This document shows positions 24,507 to 31,401 of a DNA stretch of 47,150 nt, piece by piece. Where the stretch lies: assembly GCF_030656115.1 (NCBI RefSeq), contig NZ_JAUSOO010000062.1:1-47150 (forward strand). Direction: 5' to 3'. The position numbers and the translations under genes were made by a program. The stretch's first letter is position 1, and the number at the start of each line of letters is the position of its first letter. The DNA is from Hydrogenophaga sp. (lineage in GTDB: Bacteria; Pseudomonadota; Gammaproteobacteria; Burkholderiales; Burkholderiaceae_C). The notes beneath the pieces were generated by a model. The model was not told the DNA's origin, searched no databases, and was given only the letters and a program-made list of their open reading frames with translations.

Positions 24507-25817
24507 TCACGCATGCACCACGGGCATGTCCTCCCACCGCGTTGTGTACTGCGGTGTGCGCAGCTCCTGCTTCATCGACCACGGCCGCCGATCTCCCGCC
24601 AGCCCGGTGCTGGCCAGCAGGACCGTGCCCCGGCCATAACGCCGGTTCAAGCCGTCCAGCACATCCATCAGTCGGCCTTTGTTCTGGTCCTCGTCTGGCT
24701 CCAGACCCAGTTCCGTCTGTTGTACCGATGCCGGCTGCAACTCCAGCAGCACCACCCCGGCCTTCGCATACAAATAGCCCGGCTTGTAAATCGCCTGCAG
24801 ACCGGCCAGCGCCGCTTGCACGATCCGGGTGGTGTCAGATGTGGGCCGGCGCAGCGGCACCACGATGGAGCGGCTGTACTGCGGGTCATCCCGAAAAGGG
24901 CTGGTGCGCACAAAGGTGAGCACCTGGCAGGCCTGGCCGTCTTGGCGGCGCAGCTTCTCGGCCGCCCGGCTGGCAAATTCACTCACGGCCTCACTCAGAT
25001 CGCCCAGGGCACTCACCACGCGGCCAAATGAACGTGTACAGGCAATCTGCTGTTTGTCGGACACGGCGTCTTCCAGGCCCACGCAGGGCTGGCCTTGCAA
25101 CTCCCGTACCGTGCGCTCCAGCACCACCGACCAGCGCTGGCGAACGGTGCCCAGGTCGATGCGTGACAGATCCAGCACCGTGTGGATGCCACCTTTTTTG
25201 AGCTGCGCCACAATTTGGCGGCCCACGCCCCATACCTCATCGACAGCGGTCGCAGCCAGCACCGACTCCAGCGTGGCCCGGTCCATGGCAGCCAGGTTGC
25301 AGACCTGGGCCAGCCCGGCCGGATAGCTGCCAGGCTTGCGCTCGGCGTTCTTGGCGATGTGGTTGGCCAGCTTGGCGAGGGTCTTGGTCGGGCCGATGCC
25401 AATGCAGCACGGAATACCCACCCACTGCAGCACCCGCTCGCGGATGGTGCGGCTGCGCTTGAGCAGGTCACCGCGCACGCCGGAGAGGTCAACAAAGGAC
25501 TCGTCGATGGAATAAATCTCCTGGTGGTGCCCGAGCCCGGCCACCAGGCTCATCATGCGGTCGCTCAGATCGCCATACAGCGGAAAATTGGCCGATAGGG
25601 CCACCAGTCCATGGGACTCCTGCATGTGACGAATTTTGAACCAGGGTGCCCCCATGGCGATGCCCAGCGCTTTTGCCTCGTTCGAGCGTGCGATGGCGCA
25701 GCCGTCGTTGTTCGAGAGCACCACCACCGGTTGGCCGTTCAGGCCAGGTCGGAACACCCGCTCACACGAGACATAGAAGTTATTGCCATCCACCAAGGCA
25801 TAGAGCGGTGACGCCAT
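24507..25817 (-). CDS. umuC: DNA polymerase V catalytic subunit
   Basis: A 436-residue Y-family polymerase; E. coli UmuC has 422. Catalytic residues lie in LVDGNNFYVSCERVF and EIYSIDESFVDL. GIGIGPTKTLAKLANHIAK and VWGVGRQIVAQLKK mark the palm/thumb, and a UmuC-specific C-terminal domain with TELGLEPDEDQ follows. It performs error-prone bypass synthesis together with processed UmuD. The gene lies 33 bases after umuD and is last in a minus-strand series of SOS-type genes. Confidence 0.95.
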   Translation of the reverse strand: MASPLYALVDGNNFYVSCERVFRPGLNGQPVVVLSNNDGCAIARSNEAKALGIAMGAPWFKIRHMQESHGLVALSANFPLYGDLSDRMMSLVAGLGHHQEIYSIDESFVDLSGVRGDLLKRSRTIRERVLQWVGIPCCIGIGPTKTLAKLANHIAKNAERKPGSYPAGLAQVCNLAAMDRATLESVLAATAVDEVWGVGRQIVAQLKKGGIHTVLDLSRIDLGTVRQRWSVVLERTVRELQGQPCVGLEDAVSDKQQIACTRSFGRVVSALGDLSEAVSEFASRAAEKLRRQDGQACQVLTFVRTSPFRDDPQYSRSIVVPLRRPTSDTTRIVQAALAGLQAIYKPGYLYAKAGVVLLELQPASVQQTELGLEPDEDQNKGRLMDVLDGLNRRYGRGTVLLASTGLAGDRRPWSMKQELRTPQYTTRWEDMPVVHA

Positions 25818-25850
25818 GTTTTATGCTTTTTACCGATCTGCTCACGTCCA

Positions 25851-26300
25851 TCATGACTTGAACTGCTTGATCGCGGCAATGACCACCCCCCAGACCTCGA
25901 CCGTCTGGCCCTCTGTGGGCGTGATATCTACAAAGGTGGGATTGGCGGCTTTGAGGTGCATGCGCCCGTCACGCTGGTGCAAGGTCTTGACGGTGAAGTC
26001 GCCATCCACCACCGCCACCACAATGTGGCCGTGGCTGGGCTTGATGGCACGGTCCACCAGGAGCACATCGCCATCAAAGATTCCCGCCTCGCGCATGGAC
26101 TCACCACGCACCTTCATGCTGTACGTAGCCTGGGGGTGTTTGACCAGACGCTCCAGCACGTCGATGCGCTGACCCTCAAAGTCTTCGGCGGGCGACGGAA
26201 AACCCGCGCGCACCGTGGAATGCAGCTTATACGCCCACAGCCCTTGTTCACCCAGCAACCGAGGGGCGTTGCACAGCTGGACCCTGGTGGCTGCGCTCAC
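25851..26300 (-). CDS. umuD: UmuD-like S24 self-cleaving protein
   Basis: 149 residues from a GTG start. The self-cleavage site is Ala32-Gly33 (VRAGFPSP), the nucleophile Ser68 in RGESM, and the general base Lys105 in TVKTLH. After RecA-assisted cleavage it would activate UmuC. The start is set by an overlap: the GTG shares bases with the TGA of the upstream zinc-ribbon gene (GTGA) and no ATG is available. This gives an N-terminal extension of about 8 residues (MSAATRVQLC...) relative to E. coli UmuD. Confidence 0.9.
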   Translation of the reverse strand: MSAATRVQLCNAPRLLGEQGLWAYKLHSTVRAGFPSPAEDFEGQRIDVLERLVKHPQATYSMKVRGESMREAGIFDGDVLLVDRAIKPSHGHIVVAVVDGDFTVKTLHQRDGRMHLKAANPTFVDITPTEGQTVEVWGVVIAAIKQFKS

Positions 26301-26557
26301 GCTGACATGGGCGAAATGCCCTCTCGCCACTGACTTACCAGAGAAAATTCAAGTCGGCATTGAACGCACTGGTACCGACCCGATGGACGCATGTCTCCCG
26401 CGGCATCGCGCGCTATCAGCGTTTTGTAGGCCGTAGCGCCACACCGGTGACACCGATTGCGTGCACGGCCCTCATGGGCATCGGCCCTCATCTCTGTGTA
26501 AGTAGGTATGGGCGCACGGGGCAACTGGTGCAGGGTATGCGTTGGCGTGTGGTTCAT
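26297..26557 (-). CDS. Small zinc-ribbon protein in the umuDC operon
   Basis: 86 residues. Two CxxC pairs, Cys36/Cys39 (CHRCG) and Cys64/Cys67 (CVQC), should bind one zinc; between them is RDAAGDMRPSGRYQ. The N-terminal 30 residues are His/Pro-rich. A strong Shine-Dalgarno (AGGAGG) lies 6 bases before the ATG. The stop overlaps the umuD start, so the protein is made with UmuD. I do not recognise a named family. From the position it may be a DNA- or RecA-filament-binding accessory of the mutasome or a small regulator, which is speculation. It is not a shadow: length, zinc motif, start signal and coupling all agree. Confidence 0.72.
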   Translation of the reverse strand: MNHTPTHTLHQLPRAPIPTYTEMRADAHEGRARNRCHRCGATAYKTLIARDAAGDMRPSGRYQCVQCRLEFSLVSQWREGISPMSA

Positions 26558-26566
26558 GGTTGCCTC

Positions 26567-26582
26567 CTGTGTTTGACAATAG
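26567..26582 (-). promoter_or_regulatory. Possible LexA (SOS) box before the umuDC operon
   Basis: On the minus strand CTATTGTCAAACACAG fits the CTGT-N8-ACAG LexA pattern except for one base in the left half. It ends inside the Shine-Dalgarno sequence of the zinc-ribbon gene. The position and the operon content favour it, but the broken CTG half makes this tentative. Confidence 0.35.
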
Positions 26583-26624
26583 AACGCCGCAAGCGCCAGC
26601 GCCATCCCCCGCTTGGGGGGGTGC

Positions 26625-27014
26625 TCATTCAACGCCACCCATCGGCGTGCACAGTTCGACCAAAAAACCGTCGAGATCGGCCACATAGGCCACGGTTTGT
26701 CCCCAAGGCATTTGCTCCGGTGGCTGCACCAGCGTGGCACCGCACTCCAGCGCTCGCGCCAAAGCACTGGCCACGTCGTCCGTTGTGAACGCAATTTCAA
26801 AACAGGGTGCCTGGGGGTTGGGCATGCTGGGGTTTTTGTTCAGCGCCGCCATCAACTGCCTTGAAGAGAAAGCCAGCGACGTGGTGCCCGTATCCAACTC
26901 CCCGAAGTCCCCAGCGTCATGCAGGAACTTGACCTTCAGGCCAAACGCCGCTTGGTAGAACAACACGCTGCGTTTGACGTCTTCGACGTACAGAATGGTG
27001 TAACCCAGTTGCAT
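26625..27014 (-). CDS. VOC-family (glyoxalase/bleomycin-resistance fold) protein
   Basis: 129 residues with paired beta-alpha-beta-beta-beta modules: LGYTILYVEDVKRSVLFYQA opens the first, and FTTDDVASALARALECGA followed by GQTVAYVADLDGFLVELC the second. A final glutamate in LVELC is the usual metal ligand, but the N-terminal ligand position is not obviously a His. Function is unknown; such proteins act as lyases, dioxygenases or drug binders. AAAGGAG precedes the start. It lies inside the LexA-like to umuC series of same-strand genes and may be carried along in that transcript. Confidence 0.8.
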   Translation of the reverse strand: MQLGYTILYVEDVKRSVLFYQAAFGLKVKFLHDAGDFGELDTGTTSLAFSSRQLMAALNKNPSMPNPQAPCFEIAFTTDDVASALARALECGATLVQPPEQMPWGQTVAYVADLDGFLVELCTPMGGVE

Positions 27015-27039
27015 TTCTCACTCCTTTCCAAGTCACGGA

Positions 27040-27174
27040 TCAATCCAGATCCCACACCGACACCCGCGAAGCCATGGCAATGGCACTCAGGCGGCACACA
27101 TCGCGGGTGCAGGTAGCGCGGTTGATGGCGCCACCGCGGCCAGTCCATTTGCGTATCAAGGCTTTGATGCTCAT
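27040..27174 (-). CDS. Small 44-residue ORF with good start signal
   Basis: Reads MSIKALIRKWTGRGG... to SVWDLD and stops at 27040. GGAGAG lies 6 bases before the ATG, and the ORF fits between the LexA-like stop (41 bases) and the VOC start (25 bases) on the same strand. It is basic with two cysteines (CTRDVC). Its leader shares ATTGTCAA, CAC and GGAG elements with that of the zinc-ribbon gene. No family recognised; it could be a regulatory peptide or chance. Confidence 0.4.
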   Translation of the reverse strand: MSIKALIRKWTGRGGAINRATCTRDVCRLSAIAMASRVSVWDLD

Positions 27175-27215
27175 GTGATTCTCTCCAGTGTTGACAATGC
27201 GGGTGTTCGGCCTGC

Positions 27216-27791
27216 TCAGTCGCAGCGCCTGAACAGACCCACCACCACCCCCAGCACCTCAAGCGACTGCTGCGCCACGATGTCGGGATAGTCTGGGTTC
27301 GCGGGTTTGAGCACCCATCCCGAGCCCTGCAGCGGGTAGAGGTACTTCATGGTCATCTCGCTGTCCACCAGCGCTACCACGATGTCGCCGGGCTTTGTAG
27401 GCCGGTTGCGTTCGACGACCACCATGTCGCCGTCGTTCATGCCCGCGTCTTTCATCGAATCGCCCCGCACACGACAAAACACCGTGCGCTCTGGGTGGCG
27501 GATCAGGTAGTCCTCGACGCCGACGAACTCAGTGCCAGCGCTCTGGTCTGCTGGCTGTGGCAGACCCGCGCGCACGCTACCCATGACAGGCAGTGCAAAA
27601 AATTGGCGGGTTGGCGCGATGCGTCCATCCAAACGCTCCAGGTACCCGGTATCCACCAGGCGACCAATCACCTTGAACACACCACCCGACGAGGCCAGGC
27701 CCAGCACCTGGGCCAGTTTGGCCATGGACGGAAATGCCTTGTGATCGTGCCAGTACACCCGTAGGGCGTTGAGGTGCTTGGTGTCTGACAT
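27216..27791 (-). CDS. LexA-like S24 repressor
   Basis: 191 residues. The N-terminal winged-helix part (FPSMAKLAQVLGLASSGGVF, KVIGRLVDTGYLERL) replaces that of canonical LexA. The C-terminal half is a LexA/UmuD peptidase: cleavage site Ala75-Gly76 (VRAGLP), Ser112 in RGDSMKDAG and Lys149 in MTMKYL. It is probably a RecA-sensitive repressor controlling nearby genes rather than the chromosomal LexA (about 220 residues, different N-terminus). A 16-base inverted repeat just upstream suggests autoregulation. It is the first gene of the minus-strand SOS-type series and divergent from a small zinc/membrane protein. Confidence 0.85.
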   Translation of the reverse strand: MSDTKHLNALRVYWHDHKAFPSMAKLAQVLGLASSGGVFKVIGRLVDTGYLERLDGRIAPTRQFFALPVMGSVRAGLPQPADQSAGTEFVGVEDYLIRHPERTVFCRVRGDSMKDAGMNDGDMVVVERNRPTKPGDIVVALVDSEMTMKYLYPLQGSGWVLKPANPDYPDIVAQQSLEVLGVVVGLFRRCD

Positions 27792-27819
27792 GGGGTGTGC
27801 GGTTGCCGGAAGGTCAAAA

Positions 27820-27835
27820 GTGAATGAATGTTCAC
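27820..27835. promoter_or_regulatory. Inverted repeat GTGAA-N6-TTCAC before the LexA-like gene
   Basis: GTGAATGAATGTTCAC lies 29 bases upstream of the repressor start, next to a weak minus-strand promoter-like TTGACC...TACCAT. This is a typical operator position for autoregulation. The evidence is symmetry and position only. Confidence 0.4.
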
Positions 27836-27920
27836 CATGGTAGCAAAAGCACGCAGGATAGGTCAATGGTCTATTTTTTTTACTTGCTGTGCCGATTCAG
27901 GTCATTTTGGTCATCCGGCT

Positions 27921-27938
27921 GGACTTGAATACTTGTCA
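27921..27938. promoter_or_regulatory. Operator-like motif, copy 1
   Basis: GGACTTGAATACTTGTCA, 15 of 18 bases identical to copy 2 at 28071-28088. On the minus strand it contains TTGACA. It lies in the divergent spacer between the repressor and the small membrane protein. Confidence 0.5.
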
Positions 27939-28070
27939 AGTTCCGCCTGTTTACATCCACGCCACCCCATGGACAACCTGCTCAACGAAGCCCGCCACCG
28001 TTGGCCGGTCAGACGTTATTGGCGGCAACCGGTCAAAAGATGCGTACACACAACAACCCAGACGTTCCAT

Positions 28071-28088
28071 TGACATGAATACGTGTCA
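28071..28088. promoter_or_regulatory. Operator-like motif, copy 2
   Basis: TGACATGAATACGTGTCA is a near-perfect palindrome (TGACATG-AATA-CGTGTCA), 64 bases before the start of the zinc/membrane protein gene and overlapping a TTGACA (28070-28075) that could be its -35 box. Confidence 0.5.
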
Positions 28089-28151
28089 CAAATCACAAAC
28101 AGACGAAATTTCTGAAAGAATCATTTTTTTACAAAAAAAAGGGGGTGGTCG

Positions 28152-28415
28152 ATGTTGTGTCCTCATTGTTTGCGCATGAGTTTTTCAAGGATTTGCAACT
28201 ACTGCAGCGGGGAACATGAACCCATGGCCAGCCGTATACGTCGCAGGCAGGGGTGGAAGATGCTGTTGGTCAGGCCCGCTGTTGCGGCACTTGTACTGAC
28301 TGTGCTGTTTTTGCTGATGGGTATCCGCTGGCCCGGATTGATGGTCGGTGCGGTCTTGGGCGCCCTTGTGGGTGCTGCGTTCCAGTCGCTGATCCGGGTC
28401 AAGCGTTACCGCTGA
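28152..28415 (+). CDS. Small zinc-ribbon and membrane protein, unknown
   Basis: 87 residues. An N-terminal zinc ribbon with Cys3/Cys6 (CPHC) and Cys15/Cys18 (CNYC) is followed by a basic stretch RIRRRQG and two membrane helices at about 37-57 and 60-79, ending IRVKRYR. GGGGGTGG precedes the ATG. I do not recognise a characterised family; the architecture resembles small cytoplasmic-facing metal-binding membrane proteins. It is divergent from the LexA-like repressor and shares an operator-bearing spacer with it, so DNA damage or another S24-linked signal may control it (inference). Confidence 0.65.
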   Translation: MLCPHCLRMSFSRICNYCSGEHEPMASRIRRRQGWKMLLVRPAVAALVLTVLFLLMGIRWPGLMVGAVLGALVGAAFQSLIRVKRYR

Positions 28416-28463
28416 CGGTTGCGCCAGCAACACCCACAACGCTGCAACCGTTGCCGGGGTGTG

Positions 28464-29054
28464 CTAGCGCAAATCGCCCGCCAAGCTGGCCAGGGTTTCG
28501 GGCGGAATCTGCATGTGGGCCGGGTAGTGGGTGTGGTCGCAACCCAGCTTGACCGCGCCACCGGCCTTGACCGACGCGCGCATGGCCGGCGTCAGTTCAA
28601 ACCGCACAAAATGCACCGCACTGGTTTTTTCGGCGTTTTCGCGGTCCAGGTCTTCGTCGGCAATGGCGTACACCCGGGCATGGCCTTCCACTTCCACAAA
28701 CAGGCGGTCTTCCACACCGATCAACCGGGCCAGCTCGCGCTTGCGCTCATGGATGTCGGTGTACTCGATCATCAGGGTGGCCTTCCAGTTGCTGCCGTCG
28801 GGCACCAGCGAGGCGTAGGCGTCAATTTCTTGCTGAATGCCCTCTTCCTCAAAAATCTTTTCAATACGCAGCATCTCTTGTATTTGGTAGCGGATGGTGG
28901 TCTCGCACTCAAACTGCAGGTTCAGGTGCTCGCCCAAGACCGCACTGCGCAGCTTGCGGTGCGCCATGATTCCAGGCTTGTGCAGCTTGCGCCACTTGGT
29001 ATAAGCCTCCAGGCTCATGAGGTTGTCTGGGGTGATGTTGCCGGTGAGTTGCAT
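28464..29054 (-). CDS. DUF3501 family protein
   Basis: A 196-residue cytoplasmic protein with the DUF3501 pattern: LMSLEAYTKWRKLHKPGIMA, FECETTIRYQIQEMLRIEKI, LVPDGSNWKATLMIEYTD and a terminal CDHTHYPAHMQIPPE. The function is unknown, but the family is found with the Fe-S protein and rubrerythrin genes that precede it here, so they probably work together. GGAGA lies 6 bases before the ATG at 29054; an ATG four codons earlier (29066) has no ribosome site. It ends the three-gene minus-strand unit. Confidence 0.82.
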   Translation of the reverse strand: MQLTGNITPDNLMSLEAYTKWRKLHKPGIMAHRKLRSAVLGEHLNLQFECETTIRYQIQEMLRIEKIFEEEGIQQEIDAYASLVPDGSNWKATLMIEYTDIHERKRELARLIGVEDRLFVEVEGHARVYAIADEDLDRENAEKTSAVHFVRFELTPAMRASVKAGGAVKLGCDHTHYPAHMQIPPETLASLAGDLR

Positions 29055-29121
29055 TTCTTTCTCCATCTAGAACGTGAAACGGGGCCCGGGCCGTGCGTGG
29101 GCTGCACCGCTGACGCGCGCG

Positions 29122-30471
29122 TCACTTCAATCCGTAGGCCTTGGCCATCAGGCTGATCGGGTGCTGCAACTCGGGCGCCCCCAGACCGTTGACCTCAAAG
29201 CCCTGGGCAATGTGGTGGCCACCGAGCGGACAGTCGGAACTGATGAAGTCGGGCTTGCTGCCGTCTTTCATGCTGGCCATGGCCTTGAACACCGGCTTAC
29301 CGATCTTCATGGCGGTCTGGTGGGTGGCTTTTTTGACGCCAAAGGTGCCCGCGTGACCCGAACACCGCTCAATGGTGTTGACCGTGGTGCCCGGAACCAT
29401 CTTGAGCATTTCTTCGGTTTTTTTGCCGATGTTTTGCACCCGGCCATGGCACGGAATCTGGTAGCTCACGTTGCCCAGTTTTTGCGGAAACTCCGTCTTC
29501 AACAGGCCATCGCGCTTGCGGGCCATGAAGTATTCAAACGGGTCCCACATGTGTTTTTTCACCAGTTGGGTATCGGCGTCGTCAGGGAACATGAGCGGGA
29601 TTTCTTGCTTGAACATGAGCGCGCAACTGGGCACCGCCGCCAGGATGGCGTAGCCGTCTTTCGCGTATCGGGCCAGCACCGGGATATTGGCCTCTTTGCT
29701 GGCCTGCACCGATGCCAGGTCGCCCAGCTCCAGCTTGGGCATGCCGCAGCACTTTTCCTTGTCCACAATCACATAAGGCACATCGTTGTGGTCGAGCACC
29801 TTCAGCAGGTCCAGGCCAATACCGGGCTCGTTGTAGTTGATGTAGCAGGTGGAAAAAATGGCCACCTTGCCCGGTGTCTTGGCGCCGTCCACCACGGCAG
29901 TGGCCTTGGCTTCGGGCGTGCCAGAGCGGAATTTTTGGGTGGCCAGCTCGGGCAGCCAGGCGTCCTTGTCCACGCCCGCCACGCTTTCCATCACGTTGCG
30001 CATCACCTTGGTTTTGTTCAGTGCGTTGACCGCCTGCACCACGATGGGAATGCCCGCCAACTGGCCGTGCACATCGGTAGAGGCCAGAAACTTCTCGGCC
30101 GCACCCACCTCACCTTTTTTGAACTTGATGGCCTTGGCGCGCAACATGGTGTGCGGAAAATCCAGGTTCCATTCGTGCGGCGGGGTGTACGGGCACTTGG
30201 TCATGTAGCACAGGTCGCACATGTAGCACTGGTCCACCACCTTCCAGTAGTCCGTCCTGTCAACGCCATCAACCTCCATGGTCTGGCTCTCATCCACCAG
30301 GTCAAACAGCGTGGGGAAGGAACCGCACAAGCTCACACAGCGGCGGCAACCGTGGCAAATGTCAAAAATGCGCTCCAGCTCGTCAAAGCATTTTTCTTCG
30401 TCGTAGAAGTCGGGGTTTTTCCAGTCCAGCGCGTGCCGGGTCGGCGCTTGCAGGTTGCCTTCGGTGGCCAT
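29122..30471 (-). CDS. GlpC/HdrD-like Fe-S oxidoreductase
   Basis: 449 residues. Two [4Fe-4S] sites are given by Cys39, 42, 45 and 49 (CHGCRRCVSLC) and Cys82, 85, 88 and 93 (CYMCDLCYMTKCP). The C-terminal half has cysteine-rich CCG-type domains (STCYINYNEPG, KEKCCGMPKLE, IPCHGRVQNIG, RCSGHAGTFG, SSDCPLGGHH) as in heterodisulfide reductase subunit D and anaerobic glycerol-3-phosphate dehydrogenase subunit C. It should pass electrons between a dehydrogenase or quinone and a partner. A GAGGAGA ribosome site precedes the ATG at 30471. It sits between rubrerythrin and DUF3501, a recurrent module of unestablished function, possibly peroxide or nitrosative defence. Confidence 0.88.
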   Translation of the reverse strand: MATEGNLQAPTRHALDWKNPDFYDEEKCFDELERIFDICHGCRRCVSLCGSFPTLFDLVDESQTMEVDGVDRTDYWKVVDQCYMCDLCYMTKCPYTPPHEWNLDFPHTMLRAKAIKFKKGEVGAAEKFLASTDVHGQLAGIPIVVQAVNALNKTKVMRNVMESVAGVDKDAWLPELATQKFRSGTPEAKATAVVDGAKTPGKVAIFSTCYINYNEPGIGLDLLKVLDHNDVPYVIVDKEKCCGMPKLELGDLASVQASKEANIPVLARYAKDGYAILAAVPSCALMFKQEIPLMFPDDADTQLVKKHMWDPFEYFMARKRDGLLKTEFPQKLGNVSYQIPCHGRVQNIGKKTEEMLKMVPGTTVNTIERCSGHAGTFGVKKATHQTAMKIGKPVFKAMASMKDGSKPDFISSDCPLGGHHIAQGFEVNGLGAPELQHPISLMAKAYGLK

Positions 30472-30555
30472 GTTGTGTCTCCTCGTCTGTGCGGGTTTTT
30501 CGTGGGTTTTTGAAAGCGTTCCACAAAACACTTTCAAAAACGGCGTCCTGGAACG

Positions 30556-30627
30556 CCGCGGAACCGGCTCCGCCGGGCCGCCAGCGTTGCCCCCTTGAGG
30601 GGGTCGCGCGCAGCGCGGCGGGGGTGG
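30556..30627 (-). repeat. Dispersed G/C palindromic repeat, copy E
   Basis: Reverse-strand copy sharing an exact 37-base core with copy D. It ends one base before the rubrerythrin stop codon (30629) and fills the gap to the Fe-S protein gene, inside an operon rather than at its end. Confidence 0.75.
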
Positions 30628-30628
30628 G

Positions 30629-31051
30629 TCAATCCACCAATTCGTTCAGGGCTTTCTGGTAGCGGTTGGCGTGCGAGCGCTCGGCCTTGGCCAGGGTTTC
30701 AAACCAGTCGGCCACTTCGTCAAAACCTTCTTCGCGGGCGGTTTTGGCCATGCCGGGGTACATGTCGGTGTACTCGTGGGTCTCACCGGCCACAGCCGAC
30801 GCCAGGTTGTCGCGGGTGGAACCGATCGGCATACCGGTGGCGGGATCGCCCGACTGCTCCAAGAACTCCAGGTGACCGTGGGCATGGCCGGTTTCACCTT
30901 CGGCGGTGGATCGGAACAGCGCGGCCACGTCGTTCTGGCCCTCGATGTCGGCCTTGTTGGCGAAATACAGGTAGCGGCGGTTGGCCTGCGATTCGCCGGA
31001 GAAGGCGTCTTTCAGGCATTGCTCGGTTTTCGAGCCTTTCAATGCGGGCAT
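30629..31051 (-). CDS. Rubrerythrin family protein (no rubredoxin domain)
   Basis: A 140-residue four-helix ferritin-like protein with a di-iron site. Metal ligands are the Glu of [11 protein letters not shown], Glu and His of [11 protein letters not shown], Glu of [11 protein letters not shown] and Glu and His of [10 protein letters not shown]. It lacks the rubredoxin-like C-terminal domain of full rubrerythrin, so it needs an outside electron donor, perhaps the neighbouring Fe-S protein. Likely function: reduction of hydrogen peroxide. First gene of the minus-strand unit with the Fe-S protein and DUF3501. Confidence 0.9.
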   Translation of the reverse strand: MPALKGSKTEQCLKDAFSGESQANRRYLYFANKADIEGQNDVAALFRSTAEGETGHAHGHLEFLEQSGDPATGMPIGSTRDNLASAVAGETHEYTDMYPGMAKTAREEGFDEVADWFETLAKAERSHANRYQKALNELVD

Positions 31052-31401
31052 GTTGGTCTCCTGTTCGTGGTTGAAGAAAGACCCAGCAGGCGGTTCGGCA
31101 GGTGCCGAGACCCGATGAGACGCCACAACGTTACGCCGGGTCGAAAGGCCCGTCTAATTGTTCTGGGCTATTCGGCGCATTGCCTCAGGCTATTCAGCCA
31201 AGCCCATTGACAACGATGCATCCACCCGATGCAGGCATGTGTGAAGCCCAACCGCAGCGGTTCGACAGGTCCGGGGTGGGGACACACACCCCGCGCGGGG
31301 AGACGCGGCCTGGGGTGACCGGTCGAATAAAATCAGCCCATTCCCAAGCTTTCCCATGACGGCGCCCTGCGGAGCGCCGTTTCATTTTTTGCGCCCATCC
31401 C
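31052..31401. other. Divergent intergenic region, rubrerythrin/valS
   Basis: 350 bases between divergent genes. A TTGACA at 31207 and a TAAAAT at 31328 are present, but not at matching spacing for one promoter. A terminator-like hairpin lies at its right end. No supportable gene. Confidence 0.5.
31359..31390 (+). terminator. Terminator-like hairpin in the valS leader
   Basis: ACGGCGC (31359-31365) and GCGCCGT (31374-31380) form a 7-bp stem with an 8-base loop, followed by TTCATTTTTT. It ends 11 bases before the valS ATG, so it either stops incoming transcription or attenuates valS. Confidence 0.65.

Larger units (their letters stand above)
27792..28151. other. AT-rich divergent regulatory spacer
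   Basis: 360 bases without a supportable gene and clearly richer in A/T than the surroundings. Besides the three palindromic motifs it holds a T7-AC-A8 inverted tract at 28124-28140, which may form a small hairpin or bend DNA, immediately before the GGGGGTGG ribosome site of the next gene. Confidence 0.5.

Noticed and set aside
27889..28179. 96-codon plus-strand open frame across the operator spacer
   Set aside because: Starts in the AT-rich spacer, has no ribosome site, overlaps the well-supported gene at 28152 and shows no family pattern.
31102..31359. 85-codon plus-strand ORF in the rubrerythrin/valS spacer
   Set aside because: Low-complexity composition, no ribosome site, no recognisable domain.
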